Below, one piece after another: positions 43,748 to 52,332 of a DNA stretch of 64,000 bases. Source of the DNA: Polaribacter sp. IC066. GTDB lineage: Bacteria > Bacteroidota > Bacteroidia > Flavobacteriales > Flavobacteriaceae. Positions within the stretch are counted from its first letter, which is position 1. Every line of letters begins with the position of its first letter. Under the pieces are notes generated by a model. It was not told the DNA's origin. It made no database searches and worked only from the letters and a program-made list of their open reading frames with translations. A program made the translations under genes and the position numbers. The stretch is taken from contig NZ_VORR01000004.1 in the NCBI RefSeq assembly GCF_007997085.1, forward strand, positions 1-64,000. Direction: 5' to 3'.

Positions 43748-43922
43748 CATTAGTGTCCGATTAAAAATAGTATTCGTTAATAAAGTACTTTAAAATAAAA
43801 AGATTGCACTTGCTTTTTACAATTACACCTTGTTTTTAGAATTAATTCTGAAATTAAAAATGTATCCTTTTTTTTTATCAAATTTTAAGTTAGTTATAAT
43901 CTAATCTTGTTTCCCTACCGGA

Positions 43923-44856
43923 AGCTACAGTGTACCCTCATCTTTTACAAGTTTAGCTCCTTCTATTATGTATGACAACCTGTCCAATCCTTTTTTTAGT
44001 ATGATTACTCCAGGTGGTCCTTGAGAATCATAGCCTTTCCAACCTCCAATTCGTCCTATAATCCAAGCAGCCCATTTTGTTGTTTTAGGATTGTTATGGT
44101 TTTGAAGTTTGATGGTTTTTCCTTGTAATTTTTTGTTCATAAGCTCAAGGATTTCTATTTGATCAGCGTTAAAAACCTCTATTATTGGCCGACCTCCTTC
44201 TGGATCTGCATAGGCAATGTTTATTTGTAATATTTTAAAAGAGCTGTCATTTGAAGTGCTACTAACTTTCTAATAGCCCATCCATTTTCTAATTCTGTCT
44301 CTTCAACCTGCCTGCCTTTAGATTTGTAAAGTTACTTTTAAGAAAATAATAGAAGAGATGATTATGATGATGAGATTTCTTTTTGTGCTACTTTTTTTCT
44401 TTGTTGATAAGTGTAACTTTGTTAATAACTTAAAAAAGAATGGGGTGAAGTTTAAAACAGTGAGCTGTGTCGGATTTATCTGAACGTCCCAAACCACTAT
44501 CAGTATTGAACCGTCCTTTATGTTTTGATAAATTTACTTCGCAGGTATCTTGTATGCATAATAAATTCCTTCCTTTAGCAAGGCTACTCATTCGATTGAA
44601 AGACTCTTTAATCAGTATTTCTTCTTTTACCTTATCATTATTTAATAAACGATAATAACTTTTTTGTTCTGCTTTTGTTGTAGCAAGCTGTCGAATAGTA
44701 GAACTTGGATGAAAAGAAAGTTTACTCTATAGTTCTTTTGCTCTTCTTTCAAGTCGTACATCCCCAATCAATCCAATATAATCAGGAAAAAAGAAGGAAG
44801 GGTTAATGTCTGTTATCATAATGTAAAGTTAGTATATTTGTGGGTACACTTTAGCT
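43923..44856 (-). mobile_element. Degenerate IS4-family insertion sequence with TIRs and target duplication
   Basis: The ends AGCTACAGTGTACCCTCA (43923-43940) and, on the other strand, AGCTAAAGTGTACCCACA (44839-44856) match in 16 of 18 positions. ACCGGA flanks both sides (43917-43922 and 44857-44862), a 6-bp target duplication. The 934-bp length is well short of an intact IS4 element (about 1.4-1.6 kb), owing to internal deletion of the transposase gene. Confidence 0.75.
43925..44819 (-). pseudogene. IS4-family (Tn5-dimerisation type) transposase remnant
   Basis: The N-terminal part starts at 44819 (MITDINPSFF, then GDVRLERRAKEL), hits an in-frame TAG after about 31 codons, and continues with AEQKSYYRLLNNDKV, LLCIQDTCEVNLSKHKGR and GLGRSDKSD, typical of the catalytic N-half. 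The central catalytic region is deleted. The C-terminal part (frameshifted near 44236) reads GWAIRKLVALQMTALLK and then PEGGRPIIEVF, NHNNPKTTKWAAWIIGRIGGWKG and SQGPPGVIILKKGLDRL to the stop at 43925. The product cannot be active. It lies inside the MITE-like element M2. Confidence 0.85.
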
Positions 44857-44917
44857 ACCGGACAGGCAGGTTGGCTCTAAAAGCAAAGCGATCTTGTTTC
44901 TTTTATCCGACAACAAT

Positions 44918-45027
44918 GTTATGTTATTAAAAGTGAACAGCAAGTGTGCCATCTCCTCCTAAAATTACTTACGTTTAAATTAAGAACAAAACTGTCTAAC
45001 TTTTTTCAGGATTATTTTTTACTAAAA
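44918..45027. other. Short spacer between M2 and the response regulator gene
   Basis: No gene or hairpin recognised. It contains an AAAACTGTCTA stretch also found in the M3 and M4 elements. Confidence 0.3.
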
Positions 45028-45660
45028 TCAAATCTCATTATTATAAGACTTTTTGATAAGTTCTGCTTTACTATTAATTTCTAAAACTTTATAAATATTT
45101 TTTATATGACTACGAACAGTATCTAGAGATATAAACAAATTGTCAGCAATCATTTTGTAGCTTTTCCCGTCAACTATTTCCGTTACAATTTCTTTTTGCC
45201 TTGTAGTAAGCAATCCTTTTTTTGAGGCATTTGGTGCAAAATGATTTGCAATTTTTCTAGCTATTGAAGGTGACATATAAGAACCACCTTTATAAACAAC
45301 CTCTACCGCTTCAAGTATTTTTTTTAAAGGTGTTCTTTTAGATAAATAAGAACAAGCTCCTGCACATAATGCCTTAAAAATGCTATCACTGTCTTCAAAA
45401 GTTGTGAGCATTATAATATCAATATCTGGTAACTTTTTTGTGATTAAAGGAATTCCTTTAATCCCAGACATTCCTAATAAATTAATGTCTAACAGCAAAA
45501 TAGCTGGCTGTAGTATTTGTAAATCTACATTTTTAAGAAAATCTTCTACACAAGAAGTAATTAGCACACAATCTATATGCGGCTGTGTATTAAAAAATGC
45601 CTGTAAGCTTTCTTGCACTAAAATATCATCTTCTATAATTGCAAGTCTTAAATCATTCAT
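45028..45660 (-). CDS. LuxR/NarL-type response regulator
   Basis: The 210-aa protein has a receiver domain (about 5-125) with acidic residues near the N-terminus (GluAspAsp), the phosphoacceptor Asp in LLLDINLLGMSG, and the conserved Thr and Lys positions (MLTTFED, LSKRTPLK). A LuxR helix-turn-helix follows (about 148-205; LTTRQKEIVTEIVDGKSYKMIADNLFISLDTVRSHIKNIY). It lies 84 bp downstream of the cognate-looking propeller kinase. An ATCACAT-N4-ATGTGGT site precedes it at 45725-45742, so it may regulate its own synthesis. Confidence 0.9.
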   Translation of the reverse strand: MNDLRLAIIEDDILVQESLQAFFNTQPHIDCVLITSCVEDFLKNVDLQILQPAILLLDINLLGMSGIKGIPLITKKLPDIDIIMLTTFEDSDSIFKALCAGACSYLSKRTPLKKILEAVEVVYKGGSYMSPSIARKIANHFAPNASKKGLLTTRQKEIVTEIVDGKSYKMIADNLFISLDTVRSHIKNIYKVLEINSKAELIKKSYNNEI

Positions 45661-45724
45661 TTTTTAATAATTTGTAGCACAAATACTTATTAAGTAAAGT
45701 TATAAAAATAACTATGTAAAAAAA

Positions 45725-45742
45725 ATCACATATTCATGTGGT
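45725..45742 (-). promoter_or_regulatory. Candidate response-regulator site 2 (ATCACAT-ATTC-ATGTGGT)
   Basis: An inverted repeat CACAT-N4-ATGTG with shared flanks (A/T outer bases), 65-82 bp upstream of the response regulator start. The same 18-bp pattern occurs at 48843 and, reversed, at 51289. Confidence 0.55.
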
Positions 45743-45743
45743 A

Positions 45744-48700
45744 TTATAAATTAAATGGTAGGTATACTTGAATACAAAAACCAGCATCTTTTGTAATTTT
45801 AAGTTTGCCTTTTATCTGCTTCGCCCGCATTTCCATATTTAATAACCCTAATCCTGTAGAAGTACAATTTCCGATATTCTTTCCATTATCTTTTATTGTA
45901 AAGTGACTTCCTTTTTTTTGATTCACAATACTAATCGTTACTTGATTTGCATCTGAATGACGAATTATATTGGTAATAGCCTCTTTACATATTAAAAATA
46001 AATTTTGTTTTATCTGTGGAGATAATTTTCGATTTGGATGTTTTATGGAGCTTGTTTCCAGTTGAAATGTAATATCTAAAGGTAATAAAGTATCTTCTGC
46101 AAGTTCTTGCATTCGCTCTACTAAATCATTTGTAGTCTGTCTTCTGCTATCAATACTCCAAACTAAATCTCGCATTTGAGAAATAGCATTTCTACTAATT
46201 ACTGCAATTTTTTGTAATTTCCATTTATCTGCATCATTTGCATTCGTTTCTAAAAGTTCGGTTTGCATCGCCAAACCAGATAACATAGAACCTACATCAT
46301 CATGTAAATCGCTTGCAATTTTGGTTCGCAACCTTTCCATTGCTAAAATCTGATGCAATCTATATTTAAAAATAGCATAGAGCACCAAGAATACAGCCAA
46401 AATTATCAAGCTAATAAACCCCCATTTTTTATAAAATACTTGCTGTACAATAATAGGAATTGATAATGAAATAACACTTGCGTTTCCGCTAGAATCTGTA
46501 CCTTTTACCTTTAACGTATAGTGGCCAGCTGGCAATTGGTTGTAACGAATGGATGCCTTATTACCTTGATTGAACCAACGATCTTCAAAGCCTTCTAATT
46601 TTGTGCTATAGGTATTTTTTGTATTCTGAAAATAGCTTGTCATCATCCAGCTAACTTCAAAATATTGATCATAAGGTGAAATTTTTAAAGTTATAGGTTT
46701 AGTTTGACTATAATCTGTATTAAAATTCTTTTTCTCCTTGCTATTATAACCAGAAACGGCTAAAAAACGTAGTTTTGGGGAATTAGATTTTTTTAAGATT
46801 TCACTAGGTTTAAAAACGGTTAAACCGTTCATACCACCGAAATAAAAATCACCAGCAATAGATTTATAAAATGATGAGTAGTTGAATTCGTTATTTGACA
46901 AACCATCTTCATCATAAAAATTTTGAAAAATTTCAGTATTTTTATTGAATTTAGAAATTCCATTATAGGTACTAATCCAAAGATTTTGTTCTTCGTCTGT
47001 TAAGATTCCTACAATGGTGTCATCAGGCAAACCTTGATTTTTGGTATAGTTTGTTACGGTATTTCCATCTGCAGAAATATGGTTAAGTCCACCAGCATAA
47101 GTGCCCACCCAGAGACCCCCATCTGCATCTTCTTCCATAACAAGAATAAAATTTCTTGAGATACTTGGTTTAGAATCTGTTTTATATTGTTTTTCTAAAC
47201 GTCCGTTAAGATGTATTTTTAATACACCATCGTTTTGCGTTCCTATCCATACAATACTATCTGTTTTGCTTTCTTTAAAATATCTAAAATCAGCAATATC
47301 GGTTTCAGTTTTTGGATTTTTAAAAATAAATTCACTAGTTTCTGTTTCAGGATCAAAAAGTAGTAACCTGTTTAAACTTTGTCCTAAAAGTATTTTACCA
47401 CTCTTAAGTTTAATCAATGTATTTTCTCCTTTAAGTGAAATATTATAATTAAATTGAGGGTAACTTTTAGTAGTTCCGTCCTTCAAATTTATTTTCAGTA
47501 AATTATCTCCTATTGTAAATACGTGCTGCTTTTTGTCATCTAAAACATAAAAATTGCTTCTGTATTTTGATGCATCTTTTGATACACTATCTAATTTAAT
47601 TTGTAAAGTAGCAATAGTGCCATTTTTTGTTTTGTAGAGAAGTTTGTTTTCACTCTCACATTTTGCAAAAACAGTTCCATTTTCATCTTCAAAAAGACCA
47701 CGCATTGTGTTAGCCCAACCTTTATTTTTAGATGTAAAAAGAGTTTTAAAAAGCTCTTCAATTATTTGAATTTTAAACAAACCGTTGTCGGTTGCGACCC
47801 AAAGTAATTTATTTGCATCTATAAAAAGATAATTAATTTTAGAGTATTCAAATCGCGCTATTAATTGCGCTGTATAATCAACAAATTCTCCTTTAAGATT
47901 CATGCGATATAACTTTTTACTACTCGCAAACCATAGTTGTTTTTGATGATCTTCTATCGCATAGTAAAATTGGTTTTTATCATTAAATACGTGTTTTTTT
48001 ATTATTTTTTTTTCATCAAAAGTAAAAATACCAAGTTCTTTTCTTGGAAAAAAATAGTGGATATTATCACTATTATAAAAAGACACCGTAAAATTTAAAT
48101 CGGCAGAATGCCACGTATAATTGGATAACTGAAACGTGTTTAATAAATTTCCTTCAGAATCAAATTTTAAATTTCCATGAGATGCACTCCACAAAATATT
48201 ACCATGTGTATCATTAATTAATCTACTATAAGCATATTTAGGTCTTTTTATAAAAGCTCTAACTTCAAATTTTTCATTTGTTAGTTTTTGCAGGTACTGT
48301 TTTGCTTTTCCGTTTTCTACTGATAAAAAATCGTCAGACATAATCCAAATGCTGCCATCTATAGCTTTCAATATTCGTAAAACGTTGCCTTTAATATTGT
48401 GTGTATGATTGTAAGCAATTACTTTATCTGTAGATAATTGTAGTTTAAAGAGCTTTTCATTTGCTAAATACCAAAGTTCGTTGGTCTTATTATCAAAGAC
48501 CAACTCTCCTGTAATTAATTCCTCTTCAATATAATAAGGATTACTTTGATCAGAATTATAAACCTTAAAATTGTAACCATTGTAACGTATCAAACCAATA
48601 TCTGTACCAAACCACATCGCACCTGTAGCATCTTGTGTTATCGATGTAATATCTCTAAAGGGTAGACCTTGTTCTGTAGTAAGCACATCTATTTGAGATG

Positions 48701-48782
48701 GATTTTGTGCATTCACAAAACTGCAAACAAGTGCCAATATAAAACACGTAATTATTCGAGCAATTTTTTTAATGATTTTCAA
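45744..48782 (-). CDS. Two-component propeller sensor histidine kinase (non-hybrid)
   Basis: The 1012-aa protein has a signal peptide (CSFVNAQNPSQ), a periplasmic beta-propeller with Reg_prop repeats (about 30-640; TSITQDATGAMWFGTDIGLIRY is the first), a Y_Y_Y domain (about 680-745), one membrane helix (about 765-790), a HisKA_3 dimerisation domain with the phosphoacceptor His in SDLHDDVGSMLSGLA (about 824) and a HATPase_c domain ending in GlyLeuLeuAsnMetGluMetArgAla. It is not fused to a regulator; the LuxR-type gene downstream is the obvious partner. Propeller kinases of this group often sense carbohydrate or peptide breakdown products. Its promoter holds an inverted repeat at the activator position. 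Confidence 0.9.
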   Translation of the reverse strand: MKIIKKIARIITCFILALVCSFVNAQNPSQIDVLTTEQGLPFRDITSITQDATGAMWFGTDIGLIRYNGYNFKVYNSDQSNPYYIEEELITGELVFDNKTNELWYLANEKLFKLQLSTDKVIAYNHTHNIKGNVLRILKAIDGSIWIMSDDFLSVENGKAKQYLQKLTNEKFEVRAFIKRPKYAYSRLINDTHGNILWSASHGNLKFDSEGNLLNTFQLSNYTWHSADLNFTVSFYNSDNIHYFFPRKELGIFTFDEKKIIKKHVFNDKNQFYYAIEDHQKQLWFASSKKLYRMNLKGEFVDYTAQLIARFEYSKINYLFIDANKLLWVATDNGLFKIQIIEELFKTLFTSKNKGWANTMRGLFEDENGTVFAKCESENKLLYKTKNGTIATLQIKLDSVSKDASKYRSNFYVLDDKKQHVFTIGDNLLKINLKDGTTKSYPQFNYNISLKGENTLIKLKSGKILLGQSLNRLLLFDPETETSEFIFKNPKTETDIADFRYFKESKTDSIVWIGTQNDGVLKIHLNGRLEKQYKTDSKPSISRNFILVMEEDADGGLWVGTYAGGLNHISADGNTVTNYTKNQGLPDDTIVGILTDEEQNLWISTYNGISKFNKNTEIFQNFYDEDGLSNNEFNYSSFYKSIAGDFYFGGMNGLTVFKPSEILKKSNSPKLRFLAVSGYNSKEKKNFNTDYSQTKPITLKISPYDQYFEVSWMMTSYFQNTKNTYSTKLEGFEDRWFNQGNKASIRYNQLPAGHYTLKVKGTDSSGNASVISLSIPIIVQQVFYKKWGFISLIILAVFLVLYAIFKYRLHQILAMERLRTKIASDLHDDVGSMLSGLAMQTELLETNANDADKWKLQKIAVISRNAISQMRDLVWSIDSRRQTTNDLVERMQELAEDTLLPLDITFQLETSSIKHPNRKLSPQIKQNLFLICKEAITNIIRHSDANQVTISIVNQKKGSHFTIKDNGKNIGNCTSTGLGLLNMEMRAKQIKGKLKITKDAGFCIQVYLPFNL

Positions 48783-48815
48783 AAGTAATAATTAAATAAG
48801 TAATTAGCTGATTTT

Positions 48816-48823
48816 CAAATATA
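48816..48823 (-). promoter_or_regulatory. -7 promoter element of the kinase gene (TATATTTG)
   Basis: An exact TAnnTTTG match on the minus strand, 34 bp before the kinase start. The inverted repeat at 48843-48860 is centred about 42 bp upstream of the predicted transcript start, replacing the -33 element. Confidence 0.5.
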
Positions 48824-48842
48824 CGAAATAAAGAAGCTAAAT

Positions 48843-48860
48843 ATCACATTAAGATGTGGT
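48843..48860. promoter_or_regulatory. Candidate response-regulator site 1 (ATCACAT-TAAG-ATGTGGT)
   Basis: The inverted repeat lies between the kinase gene (61 bp upstream of its start) and the divergent NTF2-like pseudogene (78 bp upstream of its ATG), so it could have controlled both. Same pattern as sites at 45725 and 51289. Confidence 0.55.
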
Positions 48861-48937
48861 TGACAAGATCCTAAACATCCTTTAATTTAGTTTTTGTTAA
48901 CAACGAACCTTAAAACTATTTATTTAAAACCAAATTT

Positions 48938-49449
48938 ATGAAAACATAAAAACAAGTGCAATTGTATTATTTCTACTTATTGGGCAAATCAGTTTTGCGC
49001 AAAACAAAAGTTATAAAGAAACAGTCACAGAAAATCATACTGCAGAAGAAGATTTAAAAGTAGTTGCAGACTATTTTGATGCACTTTTAAATAATAAAAT
49101 GGATAAAGCTGCTAGCTTACTCGCTGAAAACCTTGTACACAATGGGCCAAACTTCGGTAAAACAGAAACAAAAGTTGAGTTCATTGCCAATTAGAAAGAA
49201 TCGCATAAAGTACGTACAGAACAAAAAAACAACTTTGTTAGTCAGACATTTAGAGTTATTGATGGCGACTTAATAGGTGATTGGGTTGCTGTTTGGGGAA
49301 ACTACATTTTTACACAAGATGGTATTGAAGTGAATATGCCTTACCAATCAACGGCAATGGTAACAGACGGTAAAATTGCTAGCCTTACCACCTATTATGA
49401 CGTGTTAGCTATTTCTCTAGCTATGGGTTATGCGCTAACAAAGAATTAG
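48938..49449 (+). pseudogene. Secreted NTF2/SnoaL-like protein, broken by a frameshift and a stop
   Basis: Starting at the ATG at 48938, the frame meets TAA at 48947. A coherent secreted protein continues in another frame from about 48952 (signal LFLLIGQISFAQ, then AEEDLKVVADYFDALLNNKMDKAASLLA, VTDGKIASLTTYYDV near the end), and is interrupted again by a TAG at 49192-49194, a Trp codon in the likely original (AlaAsn-stop-LysGluSerHis). It ends at TAG 49447. Two independent lesions make this a clear pseudogene. The intact protein (about 165 aa) would have been a small NTF2-fold protein. Confidence 0.8.
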
Positions 49450-49551
49450 AGAAAGAAGAATTAGAAGTAATAGTCAAAAACCTGAAAGGCATCGCTAAAA
49501 AATTGCTAAAGATTCTTAATGGTGTCTATTAAGTGTAACTTCATGAAATAA

Positions 49552-49767
49552 CATTATTGTATCATAAAAGACTCAAGATTGCTTGGCTTTTAGAACCAAG
49601 ACTTGATTCTAGCTATCTGACAAACCGATATAACTTAAAATAAAATTGTCTACTTTATATTGATAAAACCATTTTTAATAAAGCAAGGTGCATTTAAAAA
49701 ATTCGTTGAACCCTATATTTTAAATGGGTTTATGAAACTAAATAATACGTTTAATAGGGAACTAGTG
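49552..49767. mobile_element. MITE-like element M4 (degenerate, inverted orientation)
   Basis: Relative to M3 (60099-60325) this 216-bp stretch aligns in reverse: CATTATTGTATCATAAAAG at its left corresponds to the M3 right end, the CAAGATTGCTT, CTTTTAGAA and AATTGTCTACTTTAT blocks follow in order, and the right end approximates the complement of the M3 left TIR. Decay is advanced, so the boundaries are approximate. Confidence 0.55.
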
Positions 49768-49805
49768 ATAAAATAAATATATTAATAACTAAAAATCAAT
49801 TAATT

Positions 49806-50744
49806 ATGAAAACAGTAGGTATTATTGGAGGTTCTGGCTTTATAGGAAGTTATGTTACCAAAAACTTTTTAGAGCAAGGCTTTAAAGTTAAAGTTTCTTC
49901 GACAGACATTACAAAAAGTGAAAAATATGCGCATTTAAAAGAATTAGGCAATGCTAAAAATTTAAGTATTGTTCCGCTAAATGTAGAAAATAAAGAACAA
50001 TTAGAAAATTTTGTATCGGACTGTGATATTGTAGTGCATGGAGGTACACCTTTTCAGTTAGATTTTAAAGATGCAAAAACCGAATTATTTGATCCAACCT
50101 TAAAAGGCACAGAAAATTTTTTAGCGGCAATTAACAACGCAGCTAAAGTAAAAAAGGCGGTTTTAATTGCTTCGGTTGCTGCTTATAACACGAACTTCCC
50201 ATTGCCTGCTGGCAATAAATCATCAAATGATACATTTAGCGAAAAAGATACGCCTTTTATGAGCGAAGAAAGTCATCCGTATGCACAAGCAAAATTTATT
50301 GCCAATACAACCGTGAATGACTTTATAAAAAAACATCCTACTTTAGATGTAGAAATAACCACTGTATCACCCGTTGGTGTTTTTGGAAAATCGATGTCGC
50401 AAAGACAAGACTCTACCTCTACTGGTTTACAATATTTAATACAAAATAATATTGCGCCTAATCCATTTGTACAAATGTTGTTTGATACGGATGCAGAAAT
50501 GGCAATGGTAAATGTAAAGGATGTTGCAAAAGGTATTTACAATGCTGCAACAAAAAAAGGGTTACATGGTAAAAACTATTTATTGACTAGTGAGTCATAT
50601 CCAATATCAGATATTTCTTTGATGCTGAATAAAAAAGAACCAAAACATGCCGCTAAAGTAATTTATCAAAATGGTTTAGCAGAAAAAGAATTAGATTTAC
50701 CGTTCGTTTCTGCACAACAAACGTTAAATGAGTATGCTAGTTAA
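49806..50744 (+). CDS. NAD(P)-dependent epimerase/reductase of the extended SDR family
   Basis: The 312-aa protein opens with the Rossmann motif VGIIGGSGFIGSYV (GxxGxxG), has a NADP-compatible region (SSTDITKSEK), the catalytic-type Ser and the Tyr-x-x-x-Lys pair (TyrAlaGlnAlaLys, about 163-167), and ends with a variable substrate domain. It resembles dihydroflavonol-reductase-like and NmrA-like proteins. The substrate is unknown. It is preceded by the decayed element M4 and followed by a strong terminator, so it forms its own unit. Confidence 0.82.
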   Translation: MKTVGIIGGSGFIGSYVTKNFLEQGFKVKVSSTDITKSEKYAHLKELGNAKNLSIVPLNVENKEQLENFVSDCDIVVHGGTPFQLDFKDAKTELFDPTLKGTENFLAAINNAAKVKKAVLIASVAAYNTNFPLPAGNKSSNDTFSEKDTPFMSEESHPYAQAKFIANTTVNDFIKKHPTLDVEITTVSPVGVFGKSMSQRQDSTSTGLQYLIQNNIAPNPFVQMLFDTDAEMAMVNVKDVAKGIYNAATKKGLHGKNYLLTSESYPISDISLMLNKKEPKHAAKVIYQNGLAEKELDLPFVSAQQTLNEYAS

Positions 50745-50782
50745 TATTTTTTTAAAATAGTACTTATCAATTTTAGCTTATC

Positions 50783-50812
50783 AAAATCCCGAAGTAAAAC
50801 TTCGGGATTTTT
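50783..50812 (+). terminator. Terminator of the SDR gene
   Basis: A 13-bp perfect stem (50783-50795 with 50799-50811) with a 3-base loop ends in T residues, 40 bp past the stop codon. Confidence 0.9.
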
Positions 50813-51130
50813 ATTGAAATTAACATTTCTCAAAAAGTAAGAATCTATATCATAAATGAGTATAAAATAAGAATTACGAAAAAAAAATATTAAAATTAAG
50901 ATTCGTATTGTGCACGCTAACTTCATTTATTTTATGCAATAACGAGTAGACAAAAGAGGATTCGGAAGCTGCAATTATTAAAAAATAAAATCAATGACTA
51001 TTTCCAAGAAACTTTTGATCAGAATATTCCTAATTCTCCAGAGTTTCAAACAAGGATCGCAATAAAAAAAGACTGCGAAAAGCTGATGATAATTCACCTA
51101 CTATCGAAAAAAAATCTGTAAAAATTTAAC
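50813..51130 (+). other. Decayed coding remnant, family not recognised
   Basis: A 58-codon stretch without a start (about 50948-51121) reads ArgGlnLysArgIleArgLysLeuGlnLeu and then LysIleAsnAspTyrPheGlnGluThrPheAsp to a TAA. Its composition looks coding (helical, Lys/Gln-rich) but it lacks an initiation codon, and I cannot name a family. It is immediately followed by the hairpin at 51131. Confidence 0.35.
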
Positions 51131-51162
51131 AAAGAAGATCTGGCTAGGTTCAGATCTTCTTT
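51131..51162 (+). terminator. Orphan terminator hairpin
   Basis: A 12-bp perfect stem (51131-51142 with 51151-51162) with an 8-base loop. It follows the decayed remnant at 50948-51121 and presumably ended its transcript before the gene decayed. Confidence 0.75.
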
Positions 51163-51185
51163 AATCGTATTTACGCTTTCAAAAG

Positions 51186-51305
51186 ACGAATTTAGGAGAA
51201 GAATATAATATTCGAGAATTTCACGAAGTAGTTATTTCTCACGCTACAATCCCATTAAATATTTTAGAAGATTTTTTGCAACAACAAAACCACATCAATA
51301 TGTGA
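51186..51305 (+). pseudogene. C-terminal remnant of a DUF885 family protein
   Basis: The 39 codons read AsnLeuGlyGluGluTyrAsnIleArgGluPheHisGluValValIle followed by AlaThrIleProLeuAsnIleLeuGlu and end at TGA 51303. This matches the conserved C-terminus of DUF885 lipoproteins (GlyxxPheAspIleArgxPheHis ... ValProLeuSerIleLeu). No upstream part of the gene survives. The last bases overlap the inverted repeat at 51289-51306. Confidence 0.6.
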
Positions 51306-51306
51306 T
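51289..51306 (+). promoter_or_regulatory. Candidate response-regulator site 3 (ACCACAT-CAAT-ATGTGAT)
   Basis: The exact reverse orientation of the 18-bp pattern at 45725 and 48843, placed 75-92 bp upstream of the secreted-protein gene at 51381. A TACTTTG element, one base short of TAnnTTTG, follows 22 bp later (51329-51335). Confidence 0.55.
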
Positions 51307-51380
51307 TGATTGTTAAAGAAATCTTAAATACTTTGCAAGTGTAAAAATAACAAACACATTATTAATTTAAAAACACACGT

Positions 51381-52106
51381 ATGAAAAAAGTATTTATTAT
51401 TTTATTGATGTTCCCGCTCTTGACAATGGCACAAATGACCGAGGGACTTCTTACCTTATCAGAAATTACAGTAAAGCAAGGACATAATGCTCAATTTATG
51501 GAAGGTGTTAAAAAATGGAAAGAATGTTATAATAAGGAAGAAGGCACAAATTCTTGGGCTTTTTGGTCAAGGCTTCAGGGTGAAGGAAACGTATATGTCA
51601 TTTCTGGTAATATGCCAAATTGGGCTGAAATGGACAAAGAAGATATGGCTAGTAAGTCATGTAGCATCATCGCAATGAATTTTATTACGCCACATGTTGA
51701 AAAAATTAATTATAATATTACCAAAACGCTGCCAGAATGGAGTAAAAAGAGCGAAAATACCGATACAAAGCTCGCTTGGGTTACTTCTTTTAGAGTTAAA
51801 AATAATGTTTTATTTGCTGAAATTATTAAAGAAATAACGGAAGCTATTATTTCTGAAGAAGGTGAACCAAGAGGGAATTGGTATCGTTTTATGGGTGGCA
51901 GTGAAGATGCCCCTGATTATATGGTATCTGATTTCTTTAAAAGTTATGCAGGCATAGATGAAGATGAGAAAAGAAATGGCCCATTTGAAATTTATAAAAA
52001 AGTGAATGGCGACAAAAAAGCGAATCAGATGATGGATCGATGGATGAGCGCTGTTGATGGTTCTTGGTCTTATCTCTATGAGCTTAATGCAGCGTTATCT
52101 AACTAA
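51381..52106 (+). CDS. Secreted protein of unknown function (possibly two alpha/beta-barrel halves)
   Basis: The 241-aa protein has a Sec signal peptide (FPLLTMAQMTEG, cleavage after about 18). Two parts of similar style follow. The first (about 22-110) has LeuSerGluIleThrValLysGlnGlyHis and Trp-rich helices; the second (about 125-235) has TrpValThrSerPheArgValLys and ends MetAspArgTrpMetSerAlaValAspGlySer. The arrangement recalls dimeric alpha/beta-barrel (ABM-like) proteins but I assign no family. It is preceded by inverted repeat site 3, suggesting control by the nearby two-component system. Confidence 0.7.
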   Translation: MKKVFIILLMFPLLTMAQMTEGLLTLSEITVKQGHNAQFMEGVKKWKECYNKEEGTNSWAFWSRLQGEGNVYVISGNMPNWAEMDKEDMASKSCSIIAMNFITPHVEKINYNITKTLPEWSKKSENTDTKLAWVTSFRVKNNVLFAEIIKEITEAIISEEGEPRGNWYRFMGGSEDAPDYMVSDFFKSYAGIDEDEKRNGPFEIYKKVNGDKKANQMMDRWMSAVDGSWSYLYELNAALSN

Positions 52107-52332
52107 TATAATATACCCTTTTAATGCGATTGCAATAGATCGAACAATAATTTTTACGTTGTTCGGTTTATTTTATGGTTATAAATAACTAAAATAAATT
52201 TAGTTGTAAAAAGTGTTTTTGTGAAGTCTTTTGGCAAAACGTTTTTATGCCTTTTATCAAGGCACTACTAGTAAGTTGTGTTCAATTATAAATAGTATTT
52301 GGGTTTTTTAACCAAAAAATCTAACCAAATAT
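52107..52332. other. Intergenic DNA, nothing recognised
   Basis: Noncoding stretch after the secreted-protein gene. An imperfect hairpin built on GATCGAACAA / TTGTTCGG (52138-52165) may be its terminator. Confidence 0.35.

Larger units (their letters stand above)
43748..44917. mobile_element. MITE-like element M2, split by an IS4-family insertion
   Basis: The left end CATTAGTGTCCGATTAAAA is identical over 31 bases (43743-43773) to the element at 60099. The right end TTTTATCCGACAACAATG (near 44900-44917) is its degenerate inverted partner. Removing the IS (43923-44856) and one copy of the duplicated ACCGGA leaves about 230 bp, the size of the other copies. Confidence 0.6.

Noticed and set aside
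44467-44655. A plus-strand frame of 62 codons in the IS remnant
   Set aside because: It is the complement of the transposase N-terminal part (ArgAsnLeuLeuCysIleGlnAsp region on the minus strand) and so is not a gene.
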